5,862 nucleotides of DNA from Thiohalocapsa sp. GTDB taxonomy: Bacteria; Pseudomonadota; Gammaproteobacteria; Chromatiales; Chromatiaceae. A program made the position numbers and the translations under genes. The stretch covers positions 1,729 through 7,590 of the forward strand of contig NZ_JAIFKJ010000412.1 of the NCBI RefSeq assembly GCF_019695415.1, given 5' to 3'. The notes beneath the pieces were generated by a model that was given only the letters and a program-made list of their open reading frames with translations, ran no database searches and was not told where the DNA came from. Shown one piece after another: positions 1 to 5,862 of this stretch (positions are counted from its first letter, which is position 1; each line of letters opens with the position of its first letter).

Positions 1-738
1 TGAGAGGGGGAATGTTGAGGTTGGGGGGTGGCGGACGCGGGCCGTCGTGTATGACGCTGGGGGCAGGCGGGCGCGGCCGCAGTGCGGGTGTGGATGCACC
101 ACCAGCGCCGACAATGTAGGCCGGCCGTGGTTCGCCCGCAGTCGCAGCAGCCGCAGGAAGATCTGCGCGGTGAGGAAGGCATCGCCCGGCGCGGTGTGCC
201 GGTCGTAGGGCGCGACATCGAAGCGCCGGCATAGGCCGTCCAGGGACAGATCCTCGAGCGGCGGCTGACCGGCAAAGGCGCCATCCGCTTCCAGTAACAG
301 TGCCAGTGCGCCGGTGTCGAGGCGGCGGTTCAGCAGACCTGGCGCCTGGTGGCGCGCAAGGGCTGCGTCGATCATGGCCAAGTCATGGCCGATGTGGTGG
401 CCAACGATGATGCCGTCGCGCAGATAGTCCAGCAGCCCGGCCAACGCCTCGTCCTCGCCGATGCCTTCGCGAGTCTCGTCCCGCGTGATGCCGTGCACCA
501 GGGTGGCGGCAGTGTTGTGCAGCACCCGCAGCAGGGCCTCGAAGGTGTCACCGAGATCGATTTCGCCGCCGGTCACGGCAATGGCGCCGATGCTGACGAT
601 ACGATCCCGCCGCGGGTCGAGCCCGGTGGTCTCGCAGTCCAGCACCACGAAACGCACATCTTCCGGTGCGGCGACATCGGGCCAGCTGCCGGTAAAGGCC
701 GCCTGATAGGCGGACAACGCCTGCGACAACGGGGACAT
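1..738 (-). CDS. DnaQ-like DEDDh 3'-5' exonuclease, 3' end beyond the window
   Basis: This is a probable single-domain 3'-5' exonuclease of the DnaQ/epsilon type, which removes nucleotides from DNA or RNA 3' ends with two metal ions. Reading back from ATG 736-738 gives 246 codons with no stop before the window edge. All DEDDh motifs are visible: ExoI DCETTGLD with D34 and E36, ExoII in GHHIGHD with D119, and ExoIII HTAPGD with H181 and D186. The exonuclease fold seems complete by about residue 212 (RPTLSALV); the remaining Pro/His/Thr-rich tail has no visible domain and a shifted codon pattern. The start is supported by a GGAGAG ribosome binding site. It lies 99 bases after the cNMP/CBS/DUF294 gene in the same direction, and such pairs recur in proteobacteria (I recall Pseudomonas PA3233-PA3232). 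It could be a proofreading, repair or RNA-trimming enzyme; the substrate cannot be told from sequence. Exonuclease identity is firm, exact role unknown. Confidence 0.9.
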   Translation of the reverse strand, partial: MSPLSQALSAYQAAFTGSWPDVAAPEDVRFVVLDCETTGLDPRRDRIVSIGAIAVTGGEIDLGDTFEALLRVLHNTAATLVHGITRDETREGIGEDEALAGLLDYLRDGIIVGHHIGHDLAMIDAALARHQAPGLLNRRLDTGALALLLEADGAFAGQPPLEDLSLDGLCRRFDVAPYDRHTAPGDAFLTAQIFLRLLRLRANHGRPTLSALVVHPHPHCGRARLPPASYTTARVRHPPTSTFPLS

Positions 739-837
739 ACCGCTCTCCGTTCTGTCATCGGTAGGGAAATCTGGCGTTGAGCCTGGGAGCCGACGCCTCG
801 ATCGCACCAGGGACGGCAGCTCTGCAGCGGCGCTTCC
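739..837 (-). other. Spacer between the DUF294 gene and the exonuclease gene
   Basis: This is a 99-base gap after the TAA at 838-840. Apart from the ribosome binding site at its downstream end, I find no hairpin followed by a T-run, no LexA-like CTG-N10-CAG box and no convincing -35/-10 pair. Co-transcription of the two flanking genes is the simplest reading, though a weak promoter cannot be excluded. Confidence 0.5.
743..748 (-). promoter_or_regulatory. Ribosome binding site of the exonuclease gene
   Basis: The minus strand reads GGAGAG followed by CGGT and then the ATG at 738. This is a good Shine-Dalgarno match with 4-6 bases of spacing. It fixes the exonuclease start and argues against the upstream in-frame GTG at 805-807. 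Confidence 0.7.
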
Positions 838-2766
838 TTAACGCCGCGGCATCAGCCCATAGCGCCGGCCGGTGTACTCCATCAGCCGCAGGACCGTGCG
901 GAAGCCGGATTTGAGCAGATTCTGCTCCAACCGGGTCAGCTTCGCAGGCTCCACCCGGCTGCCGTCCGTGCCGGTGGTCAGCCCGGTGCGTGCACGATGG
1001 TACAAGGCGTTGCGAAAGGCGGCTGCCGTCTCCCCGATCAACAGCGCGGCCTCATCGTCCTCCGGGCTCAGCACCTGCAGCCGGTCGAGGGTGGTGGGGG
1101 CTTGGCGGCCGCTGTCCAGCGCCAGCGCGCGGGCGATGTCCACGACGGGCTGCAGGGTCGCCCGCTGCAGGTCGAGCACCTCTTTATAGTCGCCCTCGTC
1201 GTCGACCACTAGGCCGCGGAAGAAGGTGAGCGGTGGCAGATTCGCCATGGAATCTTCCAGCAGCAGCGGGACGAAGTGTGGGCTGCGAGCCTCCTCGCCC
1301 TCGATGTGGCGCTCCAATCGTTCCACCAAGCGGCAGTCGCCGTGCACCGGCCGCAGGTCGAACATGGAGGTCGCGCGGTACACGCAGCTCTCGATGGGCT
1401 GGGTAATCCAGTCGCTGAAGGCCATCTCCCACTCCCGCACGGAGCGGCAGGCGCTCGGATGCCCGGGGCTGATGGCCTTTGCGCTGGTGACGAAGCCGCA
1501 GGCCGCAAGCGCCGCACTGACACGCCGCCCGAGCTCCAGGAAGTAGGCCCTGGCCTTGCGGGCGTGCTCCGGGTCCGGGTCGTCGTAGATCAAGCCGACG
1601 TCGAGGTCGTGGCGGGTGAAGAGCTCATTGCGCGCCGCGGAGCCGAAGAACACCCAGCAATGGTCCAGCTCCGGCGATGCAAGCCCCTGCGCCGCCAACG
1701 CGCCTTCCACCAAGGTCACCGCCCGGCGCAGCACCGCGGCGTTAAAGGCCCCGGCGATGGGCGCAAGCCAACGCGTGGCATCCGGACCGGTGAGCCCACC
1801 GGCGAGCACGGCTTCCGCCTGCATCCGCAAGGCGGCGAGCTCGGAGATGCGCGGCACGCGCGCCATGTCCTCGATCAGCGCCAGCGGTGCGGCGCCCTCC
1901 ACGCGGGTCAGGTCGCGCCGCGTCAGCATCCCTGCAAAGGGACCGTCCAAGCGCCCGTTGGCCGTCAGCACAAGGTGGTCGGTCTGCTGGTTCAGCATGC
2001 ACGCGAGGTAGTCCCCCGCGGGAAGCCCAGGGGCAGCAACGGCATACACGCGCCGCATCAGCACCTGCGCCGGTGTCTCGGGGGGCTGCCGTCCGCTCGC
2101 CACCTCGTCGCTCAACGTCCGCGGGGTGACCACGCCCAGGGGCGCGCCCTGAGTGTCGATGACCACAGCGGCAGCGGCGTCCCACTCGGCAAGCAGTCGA
2201 GCCACCTCGCACGCAGGCGCCTCCGGCAGGCAGGTCAGCGGGCGTGCAGGTTGGTCCACCGGACGCGCCATCCAGTCCACCGGCCGGCGCCCGATGCGCA
2301 GCTCATCGCTGCGCTCCTCGCTCATTTCCAGCGCCGGCGGCAGGATGGCCACCGAGAAATAGGTCGCGAGAAAGCGGCTCGCCCGCGGGTGGCGCTTCAC
2401 GGTGTCCCAAAAGGGCTCCGCCGGCAATGCGTAGAGAATGACATCGGTCTCGGTGCGGGCGGTGTAGACGTGCTCGCCGAAGCCGAGATAGCGCCCAATG
2501 CCGAGCAGATCGCCCTCACCGCGCACGTCACGCAGCACCTCGGTGCCGTCCTCACGCTGCTCGCAGAGCCGCACCGCCCCCTGCTGAATCACGAAGACAT
2601 ACGCCTTGCGCTGGCGGCCCTGCGTGAACACCAGCTCGTCGCGCTCATGGAAAACGACCCGCCCGGCACTCACCAGCGCGAACAACTCGTCCTCGTCGAA
2701 GTACTGGAAAGGCGGCCACCGACGCAGAAAATCCACGACTCGGTAGGCGATGCTGGCGGTCTTCAC
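838..2766 (-). CDS. cNMP-binding-like / tandem CBS / DUF294 nucleotidyltransferase-like protein
   Basis: This is a predicted cytosolic signalling-type protein of 642 residues (numbered from GTG 2764-2766). An N-terminal cyclic-nucleotide-binding-like beta-roll occupies about 15-125, with the hallmark GEGDLLG near 83-89. Two CBS domains follow at about 170-285 and usually sense adenine nucleotides. A GlnD-type nucleotidyltransferase core (DUF294) begins near 370, with FGSAARNEL and the metal-binding pair D387/D389 in HDLDVGLIY. The DUF294 C-terminal helical domain spans about 465-635, including MFDLRPVHGD and PPLTFFRGLVV. Family members are about this long. The real substrate of these proteins is not established. 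The start is uncertain: no ATG exists in frame before residue 148. TTG 2839-2841 would add 25 non-conserved-looking residues, GTG 2734-2736 would cut into the first helix, and none has a clear ribosome binding site. The phosphate-binding cassette looks degenerate (I90, H99). It lies between dnaE2/imuC and the exonuclease gene, its usual partner. Domain calls are firm, function unknown. Confidence 0.9.
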   Translation of the reverse strand: MKTASIAYRVVDFLRRWPPFQYFDEDELFALVSAGRVVFHERDELVFTQGRQRKAYVFVIQQGAVRLCEQREDGTEVLRDVRGEGDLLGIGRYLGFGEHVYTARTETDVILYALPAEPFWDTVKRHPRASRFLATYFSVAILPPALEMSEERSDELRIGRRPVDWMARPVDQPARPLTCLPEAPACEVARLLAEWDAAAAVVIDTQGAPLGVVTPRTLSDEVASGRQPPETPAQVLMRRVYAVAAPGLPAGDYLACMLNQQTDHLVLTANGRLDGPFAGMLTRRDLTRVEGAAPLALIEDMARVPRISELAALRMQAEAVLAGGLTGPDATRWLAPIAGAFNAAVLRRAVTLVEGALAAQGLASPELDHCWVFFGSAARNELFTRHDLDVGLIYDDPDPEHARKARAYFLELGRRVSAALAACGFVTSAKAISPGHPSACRSVREWEMAFSDWITQPIESCVYRATSMFDLRPVHGDCRLVERLERHIEGEEARSPHFVPLLLEDSMANLPPLTFFRGLVVDDEGDYKEVLDLQRATLQPVVDIARALALDSGRQAPTTLDRLQVLSPEDDEAALLIGETAAAFRNALYHRARTGLTTGTDGSRVEPAKLTRLEQNLLKSGFRTVLRLMEYTGRRYGLMPRR

Positions 2767-2895
2767 GGCATTGGCAGATGGGCTCGGCTGGCGGCAAGGA
2801 CTGCGGATGGTAGCCGAAGCGGGCACTGCGAGGGCGCGCAAAGTACAGGGAAGCTGAGCGCGCTGCGCCCCAGCCCGGATGTTGCCGGCACCCCG
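2767..2895 (-). other. Spacer between dnaE2/imuC and the DUF294 gene
   Basis: This is 129 bases if the GTG at 2766 is used, or 54 bases if the TTG at 2841 is used. The frame of both flanking genes is open throughout. A 4-bp CCGG inverted repeat (2875-2878 with 2885-2888) and the short palindrome agcgcgct (2857-2864) are present, but neither is followed by a T-run. No SOS box or strong promoter is visible, so read-through from dnaE2 into the DUF294 gene is plausible. Confidence 0.45.
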
Positions 2896-5862
2896 TCAGT
2901 GGAAGTCCCGCGACGTCACCACCAGGCCGCCCAGCAAGTGCGAGTAGTCCATGAGCTCCTTGGCGACCAGGTGCGTCACGCCCGCCTCGCGTTGGATCTC
3001 GCCCCGCACACCCATGAGCCGGGCGCCGATGAGGGTGCGCCTCTGGCGCTCGGCGAGCCGCTTCCAGACAACGAGGTTCACCTGGCCGGTCTCGTCCTCC
3101 AGGGTGACGAAGGTGACGTTATTGGCCGACGCCGGGCGCTGGCGGTTGATGACGAGGCCGGCGGTGCTGATAGTGGCCCCGGGCTCGGTGCTGTGCACGT
3201 CGTCAGCATTGGCAAGCCCGAGCTCCGTGAGGCGCGCCCGCAGCAGGGCCAGCGGATGCCGGCGCAGGCTCAAGCCCAGACTCGCATAGTCGGCGACGAT
3301 ATCGCGGCCTTCGGTGGGCTTCGGCAGCAGCGGCAGGGCCGGCTCAGGGGGCGGCGGCAGCGGCAGGCTGGCCTGCGCGCCCGCCCGTGGGCCCAGCGTC
3401 CCCGGACCAAGACTCTGCCGTGCCACCCGCCAGCCCGCCTGATGCCGATTCCCGGCAAGACCAGCCAGCGCATCCGCACCGGCCAGGGCCTTGAGATCGC
3501 GCTTGTCCAGCCGGGCCAGCTCGCGCAGCTCGTCGAGCGTCTGCCAACCGGGCTCGGCGCGGGTGGCCACCAGCCGCCCGGCGCCGGCCTGGGTGAGGCC
3601 CTTCACCAGCCGGAGACCCAGCCTGAGCGCCGGCTGGCCGCTGCTTGATTGCGCAAACTGGGGCGTGCGCGGCTCCAGGGTGCAGTCCCAGTGGCTGTGG
3701 CGCACGTCCACTGCCCGCACCTCCACGCCCTGCCGGCGCGCCTCGCGCACCAGCTGCGCCGGGGCGTAGAAGCCCATGGGCTGGCTGTTGATCAGCGCCG
3801 CGAAGAAGGCCGCCGGCTCGTGATGCTTGAGCCAGGCGGACACGTACACCAAGAGTGCGAAGCTCGCGGCGTGGGATTCCGGGAAGCCGTACTCGCCGAA
3901 GCCCAGAATCTGCTTGTAGATCTGCTCGGCGAACTCGCGCGAATAACCGCGCTGCGCCATGCCATCGATGAGCCGGCCGCGAATATGCGCCAACCCGCCG
4001 CGGCGGCGCCAGGCGGCCATGGAGCGGCGCACCTGATCTGCCTCTCCAGCATCGAAGCCCGCCGCCACCATGGCCACCTGAATCACCTGCTCTTGGAAGA
4101 TGGGCACGCCGAGCGTGCGCCCGAGCACCGCCTCCACCGCCGGTGAGGGATAGGTCACGGGCTCCAGCCCCTGCCGGCGCCGCAGATACGGATGCACCAT
4201 GTCGCCCTGGATGGGCCCAGGCCGCACGATGGCGACCTCGATGACCAGGTCGTAGAAGCAGGCGGGTTTGAGGCGCGGCAGCATGGCCATCTGCGCGCGG
4301 GACTCGATCTGGAACACGCCGGTGGTCTCGCCGCGCTGGATCATCGCGTAGACGTCCGGGTCTTCGACAGGGATATCCGCCACCGTGAGCGCACTGCCCC
4401 GATAGGCATTCACCAGGTCCAGCGCCCGGCGAATGGCGCTCAGCATGCCGAGCGCCAGGCAGTCCACCTTGAGCAGGCCCAGGGCATGCAGGTCGTCCTT
4501 GTCCCATTGGATGACGCTGCGTCCGTCCATGGCCGCGTTCTCGATGGGCACCAGCTCGTCCAGGCGCCGGCGGGCGATGACGAAGCCGCCCACGTGCTGG
4601 GACAGGTGGCGGGGCATGCCCACCAGCTCGTGCACCAAGCGCATGAGCATCAAGATCTGCGGGTTGAAGGGGTCGAGGCCGACCTCGCGCAGGCGCTCCG
4701 GCGGCACCTGCTGGCCGTCCCACCAGTTGATGTTGCGCGCGAGCCGGTCGGTCTGATCCTGAGAAAAGCCGAGTGCCTTGCCCACGTCGCGCACGGCGCT
4801 CTTGGGCCGGTAGGAGATCACAGTGGCGGCAAGCGCTGCGCGGTCGCGGCCGTACTTGGCATAGACGTATTGGATGACCTCCTCCCGGCGGTGGTGCTCG
4901 AAGTCCACATCGATATCCGGCGGCTCGTTGCGCTCGCGGGAGACGAAGCGCTCGAACAGCATGTCCATGCGCGCCGGGTCCACCTCGGTGATCCCCAAGC
5001 AATAACAAACCGCCGAGTTGGCCGCCGAGCCCCGGCCCTGGCACAGAATCCCGCGGCTGCGGGCGAAGCGCACGATGTCGTGCACCGTAAGAAAGAAGGG
5101 CGCATAGGCCAGCTCTTCGATGAGATCGAGCTCGTGCTCGATCTGCCGCCGGACCTTGTCCGGCACGCCGCCGGGGAAGCGCTTCGCTGCGCCCTGCTCC
5201 GTCAGCTTGCGCAGATGCGAGCTCGGCGTCTCCCCGGCGGGCACCAGCTCCTGCGGGTATTCGTAGCGCACCGCATCCAGCGTGAAGCCGCAGCGCGCGG
5301 CGATGCGGGTGGTCTCCGCGAGCAGGTCTTGGGGGTAGAAGCGGGCGAGTACATCCAGCGGACGCAGGTACTGCTCGCGGTTCTGTCGCTCGGCGGCACC
5401 CTCAGCCACCGTGGTGCCCTCGCGAATGGCGGCCATCACGTCCAGCAGCGCACGGCGCTCCGGCACATGCATCAGCACTCCGCCCAGGGCTGTGAGCGGC
5501 AGTCCGGTGCACACACCAAGCTGCCGCAGCCGCCGAAGCCTGGCGGCATCGTCACCGGTGCGATGCATGGCGACACCGATCCAGCAGCGGCCGGCAAACC
5601 GGGCCGCCAGGCGGTGCCCCCATTCGTCCTGGCTGCCTGCCGGGGCGTCCGGGTCCGGCAGCCAGAGGATGAGGCAGCCGTCGAGGCCGGCGTCCAGGTC
5701 CTCGGGCAGCAGTCGCCATTGGCCCGTGGGAGCGCGGCGGCGAGCCCGGGAGATCAGCCGAGAGAGATTGCGATAGCCCGCCAGGTCCGCCGCCAGCCCG
5801 ACCAGCCGCGGGCCGCCGTCAACCGGGGGCTCGCTGCCGAACAGGAGCTTCAGGCCATGCGC
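2896..5862 (-). CDS. dnaE2: Error-prone DNA polymerase DnaE2/ImuC, 5' end beyond the window
   Basis: This is the C-family polymerase of the SOS-inducible ImuA-ImuB-DnaE2 mutasome, which performs translesion synthesis and damage-induced mutagenesis with ImuB and the sliding clamp. The visible 988 codons run open to the right edge. The methionine at 5566-5568 is internal, because the 98 residues before it are good PHP-domain sequence (LKLLFGSE, AGYRNLSRLISRARRR). DnaE2 proteins are about 1030-1080 residues, so roughly 50-60 are missing. In fragment numbering: PHP remainder about 1-200; QGRGSAANSAVCYCLG from 275; catalytic PPDIDVDF 314-321 with D318 and D320; third catalytic Asp D467 in KVDCLALG; GFGEYGFPESHAASFALL from 654; a proline-rich linker near 830-850; OB fold about 898-976; and the typical C-terminus SRDFH, which confirms the TGA stop at 2896-2898. 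All three polymerase aspartates are intact, so the enzyme looks active. The PHP position usually reading GDVHMH or NDVLYH is GGVLMH (127-132). imuA, imuB and any LexA site would lie beyond the right edge. Confidence 0.97.
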   Translation of the reverse strand, partial: AHGLKLLFGSEPPVDGGPRLVGLAADLAGYRNLSRLISRARRRAPTGQWRLLPEDLDAGLDGCLILWLPDPDAPAGSQDEWGHRLAARFAGRCWIGVAMHRTGDDAARLRRLRQLGVCTGLPLTALGGVLMHVPERRALLDVMAAIREGTTVAEGAAERQNREQYLRPLDVLARFYPQDLLAETTRIAARCGFTLDAVRYEYPQELVPAGETPSSHLRKLTEQGAAKRFPGGVPDKVRRQIEHELDLIEELAYAPFFLTVHDIVRFARSRGILCQGRGSAANSAVCYCLGITEVDPARMDMLFERFVSRERNEPPDIDVDFEHHRREEVIQYVYAKYGRDRAALAATVISYRPKSAVRDVGKALGFSQDQTDRLARNINWWDGQQVPPERLREVGLDPFNPQILMLMRLVHELVGMPRHLSQHVGGFVIARRRLDELVPIENAAMDGRSVIQWDKDDLHALGLLKVDCLALGMLSAIRRALDLVNAYRGSALTVADIPVEDPDVYAMIQRGETTGVFQIESRAQMAMLPRLKPACFYDLVIEVAIVRPGPIQGDMVHPYLRRRQGLEPVTYPSPAVEAVLGRTLGVPIFQEQVIQVAMVAAGFDAGEADQVRRSMAAWRRRGGLAHIRGRLIDGMAQRGYSREFAEQIYKQILGFGEYGFPESHAASFALLVYVSAWLKHHEPAAFFAALINSQPMGFYAPAQLVREARRQGVEVRAVDVRHSHWDCTLEPRTPQFAQSSSGQPALRLGLRLVKGLTQAGAGRLVATRAEPGWQTLDELRELARLDKRDLKALAGADALAGLAGNRHQAGWRVARQSLGPGTLGPRAGAQASLPLPPPPEPALPLLPKPTEGRDIVADYASLGLSLRRHPLALLRARLTELGLANADDVHSTEPGATISTAGLVINRQRPASANNVTFVTLEDETGQVNLVVWKRLAERQRRTLIGARLMGVRGEIQREAGVTHLVAKELMDYSHLLGGLVVTSRDFH

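Noticed and set aside
4..36. G-rich run on the plus strand as a G-quadruplex
   Set aside because: Only two runs of five or more G occur, separated by a loop of about 12 bases. The pattern does not meet the usual four-run rule and may be part of coding sequence.
349..780. 143-codon plus-strand frame
   Set aside because: It is antisense to the exonuclease catalytic motifs and has no domain or ribosome binding site of note.
2857..2889. Rho-independent terminator after dnaE2
   Set aside because: Only 4-bp CCGG pairing and a short palindrome are present, with no T-run on the minus strand.
739..2895. LexA/SOS box in the spacers
   Set aside because: No CTG-N10-CAG match was found in 739-837 or 2767-2895. 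Any SOS operator for the polymerase would be upstream of imuA, outside the window.
1276..3648. 790-codon open frame on the plus strand
   Set aside because: It lies antisense across the DUF294 gene and the dnaE2 3' end, both firmly identified. Its translation is Arg/Ala/Gly/Gln/His-rich with no recognisable domain, as expected of a high-GC shadow.
3344..5044. 566-codon open frame on the minus strand
   Set aside because: It is an out-of-frame shadow inside dnaE2, with Gly/Ala/Arg-rich low-complexity translation, while the dnaE2 frame carries all polymerase motifs.
2896..5568. dnaE2 as a complete 890-residue gene starting at 5568
   Set aside because: The frame is open for 98 more codons to the edge and those codons encode PHP-domain sequence typical of DnaE2. 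The methionine is internal and the gene is cut by the window.

Overview
The window is very GC-rich (roughly two thirds G+C by eye). It carries three genes, all on the minus strand, so transcription runs from right to left. In that order they are: the 3' nine-tenths or more of dnaE2/imuC (error-prone DNA polymerase III alpha-like subunit), a complete gene for a cyclic-nucleotide-binding-like/CBS/DUF294 nucleotidyltransferase-like protein, and a DnaQ-type (DEDDh) 3'-5' exonuclease gene whose 3' end lies off the left edge. No gene on the plus strand, RNA gene, mobile element or repeat array can be supported. Every long plus-strand reading frame is a high-GC shadow of these three genes.

The organism is most likely a high-GC proteobacterium, probably gamma- or betaproteobacterial. 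The polymerase is a typical proteobacterial ImuC, and the pairing of a cNMP/CBS/DUF294 protein with a small exonuclease is one I recall from Pseudomonas (PA3233-PA3232) and relatives. This placement is an inference from protein style and composition, not from a search.

Layout: 5862-2896 is dnaE2/imuC, lacking its first ~50 codons; imuA and imuB would be expected beyond the right edge. 2895-2767 is a short spacer with no clear promoter or terminator. 2766-838 is the cNMP/CBS/DUF294 gene, which must use a non-ATG start. 837-739 is a 99-base spacer ending in a good ribosome binding site. 738-1 is the exonuclease. All three genes are in the same reading frame, and that frame has only two stop codons across the whole window (at 2896-2898 and 838-840).

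Functionally, ImuC is the polymerase of the damage-inducible ImuA-ImuB-ImuC mutasome. The other two genes are a putative signal-responsive nucleotidyltransferase-like protein and an exonuclease that travel together. In the genomes I recall, that pair sits beside an acetate/solute symporter; here it directly follows the mutagenesis polymerase. Whether this is a functional link or chance adjacency cannot be decided from the sequence. I see no convincing wholly new system, but several residue-level oddities are listed.
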